DNA of 64,000 nucleotides from Corella eumyota (GCA_963082875.1 OY720101.1:6510001-6574000); one strand, 5' to 3'; counted from the stretch's first letter, positions 10,009-22,213 are shown. Translations and numbers: made by a program. Notes: a model not told the origin generated them from the letters alone.

Positions 10009-10673
10009 TTTTTATTCTTTCTAGTCCCAATTTTGAAAGAAGATATCTTTAGTTCCTTAGAATTTAAAAATCTGAAATTTTAGTATGTTGTTTATTATCA
10101 GATTATGTTTTCATTCTCCTATTTACAACATTTAATTATCACTAATTACTAATTAATAAAGGTTTATTTATTAAAATTTAAAGGTTGTTATTAATTTTTA
10201 AAATCTTGGTCAATTGTATATCATGATATTGGTAACTAAAAAATGAATTAAAATTTTAATTTTTATCACTAATTACTAATTAATAGGTGTTTGTTTATTA
10301 AAATTTAAAGGTTGTTATTAACTTTTTAAATCTTGGTCAATTGTATATCATGATATTACTAACTCAAAAATGAATTAAAATTAAAATTTTCATCACTAAT
10401 TACTAATTAATGGGTGTTTGTTTATTCAAATTTAAAGATTGATATTAGGTTTTTAAATTTTGGTCGGTTATATCTTATTATATTTAAAATTTAAAGATAA
10501 TTAAAAAATTTATCTTGTTTGTTTGTTATATTAAATGCTGGTTTGTAAATTAAAAATCAAAGGTATGTAATATTCTTAGTTAATGTATATGCATATATTT
10601 TTTATTTATAAAATTTTATGTTAAAAATAATTAAATAATTTCGAACCATATTTTATTTATCAAATAAATCTAG
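10009..10673 (+). mobile_element. Helentron/HINE-like element, short complete form
   Basis: Same start subtype as the preceding element, with fewer core repeats. The 3' part with ATTTCGAACCAT, hairpin and CTAG (10670-10673) is intact. An ATT-rich microsatellite separates it from the next copy. Confidence 0.55.
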
Positions 10674-10706
10674 TTATTATTATAATTATTATTTTTATTA
10701 TTATTA

Positions 10707-11099
10707 TTTTTATTCTTTCTAGTCCCAATTTTGAAAGAAGATATCTTTAGTTCCTTAGAATTTAAAAATCTGAAATTTTAGTATGTTGTTTATTATCAAA
10801 TTATGTTTTCGTTCTCCTATTTACAACATTTAATTATCACTAATTACTAATTAATAAGTGTTTATTTATTAAAATTTAAAGTTTGTTATTTATTTTTTAA
10901 ATCTTGGTCAATTGTATATCATGATATCAGTAACTCAAAAATGAATTAAAATTTTAATTTTTATCACTAATTACTAATTAAAGGGTGTTTCTTTATTAAA
11001 ATTTAAAGGTTGTTATTAATTTTTCAAATCTTGGTCAATTGTATATCATGATATTAGTAACTCAAAACTGAATTAAAATTTTAATATTTGTCACTAATT
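10707..11099 (+). mobile_element. Helentron/HINE-like element, right-truncated at the lectin repeat block
   Basis: Start module and two to three core repeats, cut at TCACTAATTA where GTCGACCCTCACTACAG of the next repeat block begins. The missing 3' half marks a clean junction between the two repeat regimes. Confidence 0.55.
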
Positions 11100-12660
11100 A
11101 GTCGACCCTCACTACAGGCATTTTTCTTTATATACAGAAAAAAGTCAAAAAACGACTTGGGTGGAGCTCTGCGTTTTTTCGCTCAAGTCTTTTAATAGTA
11201 CAGGCTAGTTGTAAGTATTAAGTAACCAAAATAAATAAAATCTAACTTTTATGAGTGCATAAGTCTTAAATAAAAACATTATTTTATTGGGCCACGTTGT
11301 TTGTTATGTTATTTGTTTTGCTTTTTGAATAATGCTTAATCATTTTACAACAGAAATAATATTAATTATAATGCTTAATTATTTTAGAACAAAAATAATA
11401 TTAATTACAAATTCTTAATACAACGTTGGGTTTTTGATTTTGGTTTCGCCACGTAGCGTTATGGTTTTTTTAGTTTTTCTTTGGTTAAGAGACCCTACTT
11501 TTTTAGTCTCACTACAAGTCTTTTCCATTTTTGTTCGCAGAAAAAAGACAAAATACGACTTGGGTGGAGCTCTGCGTTTTTTCGCTTAACTCTTTTAATA
11601 GTACAGGTTAGTTGAGAGGATTAAGTGACCAACATAATAAAAATTTTCACTGTTATAAGTGCATTAAGTCTTGAATAAAAACCTTATTTTATTGGGCAAC
11701 GTTGTTTGTTATGTTTTTTATTTTGCTTTTTGAATAAAGCTTAATAATAACACAAAAATTTAGAACTTTTGTTACATGTTTGTTCTAGTATTATAAACAT
11801 TTAAATGCTTTTTGTATAGCAAAACGATTTTTATCCTTACGTAAAAATTTATTGGGCCTTTAAACCTAAAACACAATCTGATGCAAATAATATATTCAAA
11901 ATATCCCGAAAACTCCTAAATTAATTTAAAGAAGATACTAAATGACGTATTATTTAAATTACAAATTAAATTTTTCTATTCACATTTCCCATTTTAATAT
12001 ATAGACAAAGGAGTATACACAAATATAATATTTAGCAACAAAAGTGTTCGCCATAAGCTCACGGAAATGCGTTTTTATTGTGTTCTGCAAAAAAGTTAAA
12101 CAAAGTTAAATTAATTTTTATAGCTGATTAATTTTATAGCTGATTAATTTTGATCAAAATTGAAGTAAATTTTAATATTTTTTCCAAATTGATTAAGGGT
12201 AGTCAGAAACGTTCGGAAAACGTCGTTTAAACTTAATCCACCAAACCTTATCAAGCTTTGTGCTTGAATATATCAAACTGGGGTAGCAGACAACAAAGAG
12301 AATATTAATTTTGAACTTCTAATGCCACGTTGCATTTTGGATTTTTGCTGTGCAACGTATAATAATAGTTTATTATACTTTTTATTGGTTAAAAGACCTA
12401 CTTTAATTTACTTTAACCACAAGCCTTTTTATATGTAAAAAAAGAAACATTGCTTGTTCTGTAATTTATTTTGTTTGATAGTTTAATCTTATTAATTTTA
12501 TTAAACTACCGGTTTTTGTCAACTGTTAAAATTGTTTTCTTTAATATTAACATGTTCCATGTGGCCCCTTGTCTAGCGTAGTTTTTGTAAATGTATAGGT
12601 ATAATATATAAAAAACAACATACAAAAATGCCTTATTTTGTTTCAACTTTTATTGCCAAA
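11100..12660. repeat. Lectin-associated repeat block, left part
   Basis: Degenerate units of a 0.7-0.95 kb repeat family also found at 13760-18555. Landmarks are CACTACAAGCCTTTT; GACTTGGGTGGAGCTCTGCG; TAATAGTACAGGCTAGTTG; GTGTTCGCC...AAGCTCACGG; CTTTGTGCTTGAATATATCA; and CGTTGCGTTTTGGATTTTGG. Copies of the last landmark are at about 11421 and 12322. The GGCAAAAAACG...CGTTTTTTCGCC segment can fold into an imperfect hairpin. Nothing coding is seen apart from the lectin gene beginning at 12701. Confidence 0.8.
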
Positions 12661-12674
12661 ATTCGAATACAACA

Positions 12675-12680
12675 TTTATT
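12675..12680 (-). terminator. Candidate poly(A) signal of the lectin gene
   Basis: AATAAA on the minus strand about 20 bp downstream of the lectin stop codon; the closest such hexamer and in the expected place. Confidence 0.45.
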
Positions 12681-12700
12681 CAATATTTTTCATTTCGTTA

Positions 12701-13631
12701 TTATTCCAGATCAAAGGAACATAATGGAACAGCGCTATTAAATTTTATTTCACGGTTGTTAACAAAACCTTTCACAGTACGGGTAGGACTCATTGCCACC
12801 TTAAAATAAATTTAAATATATTTCTAATATTAAAGTTTATTTGTTACTAACACTTTTTTTAGTTTGATTTTTATTAAATACTTGTTTTAAGAGTTTTTTA
12901 AACGCAATAAGTTATTTTACCTGAAGTGACATTTTATCATGGCCTGGTTTGTTATCTGGAAATCCTCGATGCCACAAATCGCTTCTTGGAAGCCAAAAGT
13001 TACCGTTTTGAAGTCGAATTCCGCCTTTCTAAAATTACAAGATAAAAACATAAAAAAAAAAGTTTTGTGTAAATATTTTTACACAATTTTAACATTCTAT
13101 TTTATTGAGTTATAAAATATGTAAAGAAAATACTTCAAGCTTTGAAGCAAGCCAAATTTGAACCCAGCTCCAACGATCATTTAAAGCAATATTCCAATTA
13201 TCTTGAATGTAGTTGTAAAACAAGTGGTACTGTTCTTCCGAGGCAATCTCAGCCAATTTTCCACCATGAAATTTGCAGATAGCATGAGCCTGGGCCAAAT
13301 TAAAACCTTTTACTGGAGCAACCGTGTAGATCAACTTGTAGCACTTGTTATAGCTCACCACGCCTTTGCAATCTGTAGTTTTTAAACAAACGTAAAATAA
13401 ACGTTTAATTTTAAGATATTGTTTGTGTATATTTTTTTTATTCTTTGTGTATATTAATTATGACAGGGAGCTTTAAAAATTAACAAGTCAAGTTTAAATA
13501 TTTAACTTTACCTGAACGGCATTAAAAGTTATTTTGAAAAAAATACTTGAACTTAAATTACCACAATTGCCTCTCCCATGCACCAGTCCTAGACAAATCA
13601 ACGAAATCACGATAATAACTTTTAAAAACAT
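12701..13631 (-). CDS. Secreted C-type lectin-domain protein, four exons
   Basis: Minus-strand exons 13631-13562, 13372-13134, 13028-12921 and 12799-12701 (introns 189, 105 and 121 bp, all GT-AG; phases 1, 0, 0) give 171 aa. MFLKVIIVISLICLGLVHG is a clear signal peptide, so the product is secreted. The C-type lectin-like domain spans the rest: N-terminal Cys pair region (C25...C34), FNLAQAHAICKFHGGKLAEI (47-66) with the first core Cys C56, QIWLAS in the WIGL position (95-100), W122...G125-FPDN in the place of the sugar-specificity loop, VAMSP, and the final core Cys in PLCSFDLE (C166). The usual third Cys before AMS, the WND motif and a true EPN/QPD triplet are absent, so classical Ca2+-dependent sugar binding is doubtful. 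The first donor (TGTG|GTAATT) was chosen because it alone keeps the frame; a later GTAAAG donor would not. The role may be recognition or defence, but that is inference. Confidence 0.85.
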
Positions 13632-13751
13632 TTTTCTCACGATATCTTCTGAATTAAAACGAATTTTTCAATCAGGAATATTGCACAACTTAATTATCAC
13701 TTTTTGGCAGAAGCGCACAAGTAAGTGATCAAATGTACACTGCTTACCTTG

Positions 13752-13758
13752 TTATATA
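13752..13758 (-). promoter_or_regulatory. Candidate TATA box of the lectin gene
   Basis: TATATAA on the minus strand about 120 bp upstream of the lectin ATG. It is followed by CAAGGTAAGC, which could be the donor of a short 5' UTR intron. A/T richness weakens the case, but the position is reasonable and it lies in the non-repeat part that belongs to the lectin gene. Confidence 0.35.
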
Positions 13759-13759
13759 G

Positions 13760-16700
13760 CTTTACCCTGAGTGATTATCGACTTTTGAATTTACTATCGG
13801 AAGCTTTACTCATTAAGCGGGAAGTTTTGATATCAAATGAAAATTTTCTATTCACACAGCCTAATTTTAATAAAACGAATTGTGTTTTTAATGAAATATG
13901 TGCAAAAAAGTAAGCGCAAATATATAATTAATTAACAATGAAAGTGTTCGCTCCTAAGCTCGCGGAAATGAGTTTGTATTGTGAACTGGCACAGCGAAAG
14001 AAAATAAAGTTAAAAAAAGTAAAATTTATATTAAAAGCTGATTAATTATCCAGTTTTGATCAAAGTTGAAGTAGATTTCCATTTTCTATTTCAAATTTAT
14101 AGGATGTAGTAAGAAACCTACGGAAGAAGTCGTTATAAATTAATCTACCGAACCTTATTAGGCTTTGTGCTTGAATATATCAAACCGGGGTAGCTGACAA
14201 CATAAAGAAAATTAATTTAAAATTCTTAATACCACGTTGCGTTTTGAATACTTGCTTCGCCACGTAGCGTTATAGTTTCGTAAGCTTTTCATTGGTTGAT
14301 AGACTTTTCTTTTTTTAGCATCACTACAGGCAGTCTTTTAATAGTACAGGCTAGTTGTAAGAATTAAGTAACCAAAATTAACAAAATCTTACTGTTATAA
14401 GTGCATTAAAAATTAAAAAATCTTATTCTATTGAAAAAATCTTATTCTATTGACGTTGTTCGTTATGTTATTTATTTTAGTTTTTGAATAAAGTTTAATA
14501 ATATTATAAATATTTAAAATCTTTTTGTATGGCAAAACGATTTTTATCCTTACGTAAAAATTTATTGAGCCTATAAACCTAAAACACAAACTGATGCAAA
14601 TAATATATTCAAATTATCCCTAAAACTTTTAAATTAATTTAAAGAAGATACTAAATAACGTATTATTTAAATTACAAATTAAATTTTTCCATTCACACTT
14701 CCTATCTTAATAAAGACAAATAATATTTTTAATATATAGACAAAAGAGTATACACAAATAAAATAATTAGCAACAAAAGTGTTCGCCCCTAAGCTCACGA
14801 AAATATGTTTATATTGTGTACTAGCACAACAAAAAAAATAAAGTTAAACAAAGTCAAATTAAATTTTAAAGCTGATAAATTAACCAGTTTTGATCAAAAT
14901 TGAAGTAAATTTTCATATTTTTTCGAAATTGATTAAGGGTAGTCAGAAACGTTCGGAAGAAGTCGTTATAACTTAATTTACTAAACCTTATTGGGCTTTG
15001 TGCTTAAATATATCAAACCTGGGTAGCTGACAACATAAAGTTAATTAATTATAAATTCTTAATACCACGTTGCGTTTTAAACTTTTGCTGCTATACGTAG
15101 GCTATCGAGTTTGTTTAGTCCTTTTTTATTGATTAAGAGAAGTAACCTTGTTTAGTTTTACTACAAGCTTTAACCTTTTTCATACGCAGAAAATGGCAAA
15201 AAGAATTTTGGTAAAAATAAGCGTTTTTCGCCTTTTTTTAAAATTTAATGCACATTATGTGTTTACAATATTACAAAAATTTCCATATTAAATTTAAATT
15301 AAGTTAAAAGAACACACAAAGTCATGCTTTTCTAATAACAAGTAAAAATCTTTTTATTACACCTTCCCAATTTTCAAAAGACGAATAGTATTTTTTATAA
15401 AATATAGTATAGACAAACCGTTATGCGCAAATATATATTTAATTAGCAACGAAAATTTTCGCCCCTAAGCTAACGGAAATGAGTTTGTATTGTGAACTGG
15501 CATAGCAAAAGAAAAATGAAGTTAAACAAAGTAAAATTTATATTATAAGCTGATTAATTATTCAGTTTTGATCAAAATTGAAGCAGATTTCCCTTTTCTA
15601 TTTCAAATATAATGGGGGTAGTCCGAAACTTACGGAAGAAGTCGTTATAAATTAATCTACCAAACCTTATCGGGCTTTGTGCTTGAATATATCAAACCGG
15701 GGTAGCTGACAACATAAAGATAATTAATAATAAATTCTTAATACCACGTTGCGTTTTGGATTTTGGTTTCGCCACGTAGCGTTATAGTTTTATAAGCTTT
15801 TCATTGGTTAAAAGACTTTTCTTTTTTTATTCTCACTACAAGCCTTTTCTTTTTTTATACACAGAAAAAAGGCAAAAAACGACTGGGGTGGAGCTCTGCG
15901 TTTTTTTTCCTAACTCTTTAAATAGTACAGGCTAGTTGTAAAAATTAAGTAACCAAAATTAACAATTTCTTACTGTTACAAGTGCATTAAAAATTAAATA
16001 CAAATCGTATTTTATTGGGCCACGTTGTTCGTTATGTTATTTATTTTAGTTTTTGAATAATATTTAATAATAATACGAATTTTTAGAACTTTTGTTACAT
16101 GTTTGTTCTTGTATTATAAATATTTATATAATTTTTGTGTAGCGGAGCGATTTTTTATTTTTACATTAATAATTACAAAGGCTTTAAAATATACATACAA
16201 TCTAATGCAAATAATCTATTTGAAATATCCCTTAAACTTCCAAATTAATTTTACATGAAATACTAAATTACGTATTAGTTAAATTACGTATTTAAATTTT
16301 CTATTCACACAGCCTAATTTTATTAAAACGAATTGTGTTTTTAATGAAATATAGACAAAAAGTATGCGCAAATATATAAATTAATTGGCAACAAAAGTGT
16401 TCGCCCCTAAGCTCACGGAAATGAGTTTGTATTGTGAACTGGCATTGCGAAAGAAAAATGAAGTTATACAAAGTAAAATTTATATTAAAAGCTGATTAAT
16501 TATTCAGTTTTAATCAAAATTGAAGCAGATTTCCATTTTCTATTCTAAATTGATTGGAGGTAGTCAGAAACTTACGGAAGAAGTCGTTATAAATTAATCT
16601 ACCAAACCTTATCGGGCTTTGTGCTTGAATATATCGAACCGGGGTAGATGACAACAGAAAGAATATTAATTATAAATTCCTAATACAACGTTGGATTTTG

Positions 16701-18555
16701 GTTTCGCCCCGTAGCGTGTTGGTTTAGTAGGTTTTTCATTGGTTAAGAAACCTTACTTTTTTAGTCTCACTACAAGCCTTTTCTTTTTTTTAAGCAGAAA
16801 AAAGGCAAAAAACTACTTGGGTGGAGCTCTGCGTTTTTTCGCTTAACTCTTTTAATAGTACAGGCTAGTTGTAAGAATTAAGTAACCAAAATTAACAAAA
16901 TCTTACTGTTATAAGTGCATTAAAAAAAGAACTTATTTTGTTGGGCAACATTGTTTGTTATGTTCTTTATTTTGCTTTTTGAATAATGCTTAATAATATT
17001 ACAAAAATTTAGAACTTTTGTTACATGTTTGCTCTAGTATTATAAATATTTAAATGCTTTTTGTATAGCAAAACGATTTTTATCCTTACGTAAAAATTTA
17101 TTGGGCCTTTAAACCTAAAACACAATCTGATGCAAATAATATATTTAAAATATCCCTAAAACTTTTAAATTAATTTAAAGGAGATACTAAATGACGTATT
17201 GTTTAAATTACAAATTAAATTTTTCTATTTATACTTCCCATTTTAATAAGGCGAATAGTATTATTAATAGAATATAGACAAAAAGTATGTGCAAATATAT
17301 AGTTAATTAGCAACAAAAGTGTTCACCCATCAGCTCACGAAAATATGTTTATATTGTGTACTAGCACAACAAAAAAATAAAGTTAAACAAAGTCAAATTA
17401 ATTTTTAAAGCTGATAAATTAACCAGTTTTGATCAAAATTGAAGTAAATTTTCATATTTTTTTTCCAAATTGAATAAGGGTAGTTAGAAACGTTCGGAAG
17501 AAGCCGTTATAACTTAATTTACCAAACATTATTGGGCTTTGTGCTTAAATATATCAAACCGTGGTAGCTGACAACATAAAGTTAATTAATTATAAATTCT
17601 TAATACCACGTTGCGTTTTAAACTTTTGCTGCTCCACGTAGGCTATCGAGTTACTTTAGTCCTTTTTTATTAATTAAGAAACCTAACCCAGTTTAGTTTT
17701 ACTACAAGCTTTAACCTTTTTCATACGCAGAAAATGGAAAAGGCAATTTTGGTGGAGATAAGCGTTTTTTCGCCTTATTTTTTTAAATTTAATGCACATT
17801 ATGTGTTTCCAATATTACAAAAATTTCTATATTTTATTCAAATTAAGTTAAAAGAATACACAAAGTCATGCTTTTTTAATAACAAGTAAAAATCTTTTAA
17901 TTACACCTTCACAATTTTCAAAAGACGAATAGTATTTTTTATAAAATATAGTATAGACAAACCGTTATGCGCAAATATATAATTAATTAGCAACGAAAAT
18001 TTTCGCCCCTAAGCTCACGGAAATGATTTTGTATTGTGAACTGGCACAGCGAAAGAAAATGAAGATAAACAAAGTAAAATTTATATTAAAAACTGATTAA
18101 TTATCCAGTTTTGATCAAAATTGAAGCAGATTTCCATTTCCTATTTCAAATATATTGGGGGTAGTCCGAAACTTATGGAAGAAGTCGTTATAATTTAATC
18201 TACCAAACCTTATCGGGCATTGTGCTTGAATATATCAAACCGGGCTGACAACAGAAAAAAAATTAAATTAAAATTGTTAATACCACGCGTTTTAGATTTT
18301 GGTTTCGCCACGTAGCGTTATAGTTTTATAAGCTTTTCATTGGTTAAGAGACCTTACTTTTTAGTCTCACTACATACGCAGAAAAAAGGCAAAAAACGAC
18401 TTGGGTAGAGCTCTGCGTTTTTTTGCCTAACTCTTTAAATAGTACAGGCTAGTTGTAAAAATTAAGTAACCAAAATTAACAAATTCTTACTGTTACAAGT
18501 CCATTAAAAATTAAATACAAATTTTATTTTAATGGGCCACGTTGTTCGCTATGTT
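13760..18555. repeat. Lectin-associated repeat block, right part (alternating units)
   Basis: Head-to-tail units with the TTCGCCCCTAAGCTCACGG landmark at about 13944, 14780, 15457, 16398, 17320 and 18000 (spacings 836, 677, 941, 922, 680). Long and short units alternate, giving a ~1.6 kb dimer. The short units carry TTTTCGCCCC and the GAAAATTTTCG variant. Each unit has a hairpin-prone segment around GACTTGGGTGGAGCTCTGCG. The sequence ATTCACACAGCCTAATTTTA at 13850 recurs near 16304, so the lectin gene sits inside one unit of the array. I found no lectin exons in the other units. Confidence 0.8.
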
Positions 18556-18720
18556 ATTATGGTTCGAAATCTTAGATTTCGAAACATATTGTTATTGTTA
18601 TTATATTTATTATTATTATGGTTCGAAATCTTAGATTTCAAAACATATTGTTATTGTCAGTGTATTTATTATGGTTCGAAATCTTAGATTTCGAAACATA
18701 TTGTTATTGTCATTATACTT
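18556..18720 (+). repeat. Palindromic minisatellite (3 copies)
   Basis: Three copies of GGTTCGAAATCTTAGATTTC plus GAAACATATTGTTATTGT, as at 6762. They begin abruptly after CGCTATGTTATTAT of the lectin repeat block and are followed by TTA/ATT microsatellite. This is the 5' subterminal module of the element cluster that follows. Confidence 0.8.
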
Positions 18721-18748
18721 ATTATTATTATTATTTTTATTATTATTA

Positions 18749-19340
18749 TTTTTATTCTTTCTAGTCCCAATTTTGAAAGAAGATATCTTTAGTTCCTTAG
18801 AATTTAAAAATCTGAAATTTTAGTATGTTGTTTATTATCAGATTATGTTTTCATTCTCCTATTTACAACATTTAATTATCACTAATTACTAATTAATAAG
18901 TGTTTATTTATTAAAATTTAAAGGTTGTTATTAATTTTTTAAATCTTGGTCAATTGTATATCATGATATTGGTAACTCAAAAACGAATTAAAATTTTAAT
19001 TTTTATCACTAATTACTAATTAATAGGTGTTTTTTTATTAAAATTTAAGGGTTGTTATTAACTTTTTAAATCTTGGTCAATTGTATATCATGATATTACT
19101 AACTCAAAAATGAATTAAAATTAAAATTTTCATCACTAATTACTAATTAATGGGTGTTTGTTTATTCAAATTTAAAGATTGATATTAGGTTTTTAAATTT
19201 TAGTCGGTTATATCTTACTATATTTATAATTTGAAGATAATTAAAAAATAATTCTTGTTTGTTTGTTATATTAAATGCTGGTTTGTTAATTAAAAATCAA
19301 AGTTATGTAATATTCTTAGTTAATGTTTATGCATATATTT
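18749..19340 (+). mobile_element. Helentron/HINE-like element, 3'-truncated
   Basis: Standard start (TTTTTATTCTTTCTAGTCCC), core repeats and part of the 3' region, ending at TATGCATATATTTATTATTA before the subterminal repeat and hairpin. A microsatellite joins it to the next element. Confidence 0.55.
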
Positions 19341-19343
19341 ATT

Positions 19344-19374
<31 letters not shown>

Positions 19375-19377
19375 TTA

Positions 19378-20424
19378 TTTTTATTCTTTCTAGTCCCAAT
19401 TTTGAAAGAAGATATCTTTAGTTCTTTAGAATTTAAAAATCTGAAATTTTAGTATGTTGTTTATTATCAGATTATGTTTTCATTCTCCTATTTACAACAT
19501 TTAATTATCACTAATTACTAATTAATAAGTGTTTATTTATTAAAATTTAAAGGTTGTTATTAATTTTTTAAATCTTGGTCAATTGTATATCATGATCTTG
19601 GTAACTCAAAAATGAATTAAAATTTTAATTTTTATCACTAATTACTAATTAATAGGTGTTTATTTATTATAATTTAAAGGTTGTTATTAACTTTTTAAAT
19701 TTTGGTCAATTGTATATCATGATATTAGTAACTAAAAAACGAATTAAAATTTTAATTTTTATCACTAATTACTAATTAATAGGTGTTTGTTTATTAAAAT
19801 TTAAGGGTTGTTATTAACTTTTTAAATCTTGGTCAATTGTATATCATGATATTACTAACTCAAAAATGAATTAAAATTAAAATTTTCATCACTAATTACT
19901 AATTAATGGGTGTTTGTTTATTTAAATTTAAAGATTGATATTAGGTTTTTAAATTTTGGTCGGTTATATCTTTTTATATTTATAATTCAAAAATGAAATA
20001 AAAAATAATTCTTGTTTGTTTGTTATATTTAAATTCTGGTTTGTTCATTAAAAATTAAAGTTCGATTTTAAGCATAAAAAATTTGGATGATGTATTTTAT
20101 AATATAAGTAGTTGAAAAACATATTTGAAAAATAACTTCGTTTATTTATCATATTTAAATGCTTGTTTATTTAATAAAAATCAAAAATCAATTTTAGGAA
20201 TTTAAAATTTGCTATAATTTATATCCTAATATTACCAACTTAAAACTGGGTTAAATATTAGTTTTTGTTTGTATAATATATATAAATGCTGGTCTGTTTA
20301 TTAAAAATCAAAGTATGTAATATTCCTAGTTAATGTTTATGCATATCTTTATTTATTTATAAAAATTTATGTTAAAAATAATCATATAATTTCGAACCAT
20401 ATTTTATTTATCAAATAAATCTAG
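19378..20424 (+). mobile_element. Helentron/HINE-like element, complete ends
   Basis: Start module, about five ~125 bp core repeats, long 3' region, ATTTCGAACCAT, hairpin and CTAG at 20421-20424. The window's copy 2 of this element is cut by the window end at 64000. Confidence 0.6.
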
Positions 20425-20457
20425 TTATACTTATTATTATTATTATTTTTATTATTA

Positions 20458-21502
20458 TTTTTATTCTTTCTAGTCCCAATTTTGAAAGAAGATATCTTAA
20501 GTTCCTTAGAATTTAAAAATCTGAAATTTTAGTATGTTGTTAATTATCAGATTATGTTTTCATTCTCCTATTTACAACATTTAATTATCACTAATTACTA
20601 ATTAATAAGTGTTTATTTATTAAAATTTAAAGTTTGTTATTTATTTTTTAAATCTTGGTCAATTGTATATCATGATATCAGTAACTCAAAAATGAATTAA
20701 AATTTTAATTTTTGTCACTAATTACTAATTAAAAGGTGTTTTATTATTAAAATTTAAAGGTTGTTATTAATTTTTCAAATCTTGGTCAATTGTATATCAT
20801 GATATTAGTAACTCAAAACTGAATTAAAATTTTAATTTTTAATCACTAAATACTAATTAATAAGTGTTTGTTTATTTAAATTTAAAGGTTGTTGTTAATT
20901 TTTTAAATTTTTGTCAATTGTATATTATGATATTAATAACTTAAAAATAAATTAAAATTTTAATTTTTGACACTAATTACTAATAAATAGGTGTTTGTTT
21001 ATTTAAATTTAATGATTTTTATTAGGTTTTTAAAATTTGGTCAGTTATTTGTTATAATATTTATAACTTGAAAATGAAATAAAAATTAATTCTTGTTTGT
21101 TTATTATATTTAAATGCTTGTTTGTTGATTAAAAGTTAAAGTCCGATATTAAGCATTAAAAATTTGGTATAATGTATTTTAAAATATAAGTAGTTAAAAA
21201 ACATATTTGAAAAATAAGTTTCAATTGTTTATCATATTTAAATGCTTGTTTATTTAATTTAAATTAAAAATTAATTTTAGGAATTTAAAATTTGGTATAA
21301 TCTATATCCTGATATAAACAACTTAAAACTGCGTTAAATATTAGTTTTAGTGTGTATAGTATATATAAATGCTTGTTTGTTTATTCGAAGATATGTAATA
21401 TTCTTAGTTAATGTTTATGCATATCTTTTTTTATTTATAAAATTTCATGTTAAAAATAATCAAATAATTTCGAACCATATTTTATTTATCAAATAAATCT
21501 AG
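20458..21502 (+). mobile_element. Helentron/HINE-like element, complete ends
   Basis: Same layout, CTAG at 21499-21502. The 3' part is closer to the elements at 7061 and 8227. Only 6 bp separate its CTAG from the start of the next copy. Confidence 0.6.
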
Positions 21503-21508
21503 TTATTG

Positions 21509-22210
21509 TTTTTATTCTTTCTAGTCAGAATTTTGAAAGACGATAACTTTTGTTCTTTAAAACTAAAAGTTCTAAATTTTTAGTATGTTTGTTATTATCC
21601 CAACGAATCGCAAACCTCCTATTTACGACATTTAATTATCACTAATTACTAATTAATATATTTTATTATTAAAATTTAAAGAATAAATTTTCGGAAATTT
21701 TAATATGTTGTTGGTATTATTATTTTGTATGTTGCTATTTAAAATGAAGATTTAACTCTAGCTAAATATCGTTTAATCATTATTTTTGTTTTTTATAAAA
21801 TAATGAATCAGTGTGAGTTTATTGCTTAAATAATTTAATAACGTTCTGGTCGCCGTCAAAAATCGTCCTTTTCGCTGTCCAATAAAGTAAAAAATATTGG
21901 TTGAAAATTTAAGTAAAATGTTAAAGTATAAGTAAAAAATGTGTAAAATTTTTTTTCAATTGTTTTGTTATTATTATATTTTAATACTCGTTTGATTACT
22001 AAAAAATTAAGATCGGTATTTTGCTTTTAAATTTAGTTTACTTTTATATTACAATATCAATGAATGCGTGTTTGTTTGTTAAAATTAGGTTTAAATATAA
22101 AAAACTTTATATTTAAATTTATAATTTATTAATAAACTTACTAAATAAACTATGTTTATAAAAAAAATCAAACTATTTCGAACCATATTTTATTTATCAA
22201 ATAAATCTAG
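21509..22210 (+). mobile_element. Helentron/HINE-like element, divergent internal sequence
   Basis: Start of the CAGAATTTTGAAAGACGATA subtype, then only a fragment of one core repeat, then an internal sequence not shared with the other copies (including GTTCTGGTCGCCGTC near 21843). The standard 3' end has CTAG at 22207-22210. It may be a separate subfamily. Confidence 0.5.
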
Positions 22211-22213
22211 TTG

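Larger units (their letters stand above)
1..20410 (+). repeat. 20.4 kb segment repeated at offset 43590 (copy 1)
   Basis: The whole stretch from the first base to about 20410 reappears at 43591-64000 in the same orientation, and every ORF and splice site is displaced by exactly 43590 bp. By eye I found only four differences: a G/A change near 93, an A-run length change near 171-181, one base missing near 331, and a T/C change near 19872. The two single-base indels cancel, which restores the offset. Both copies run off the window, so the true repeated length is unknown and at least 20.4 kb. Such near-identity means either a very recent tandem duplication (unit 43.59 kb) or a false duplication in assembly. 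Confidence 0.97.

Noticed and set aside
13203-13913. Plus-strand ORFs over and beside the lectin gene
   Set aside because: They are antisense shadows of lectin exon 2 and exon 1 or of its A/T-rich 5' region; the minus strand shows family motifs and consistent splice phases.
15780-15815. CCAAT plus TATAAAA promoter on the minus strand of each lectin-block unit
   Set aside because: The two motifs are only about 10 bp apart, not promoter spacing, and no gene follows in most units.
11100-18555. LTR element explanation for the lectin-flanking repeats
   Set aside because: No TG...CA termini, primer-binding site, polypurine tract or gag/pol-like reading was seen; the units are simply tandem.
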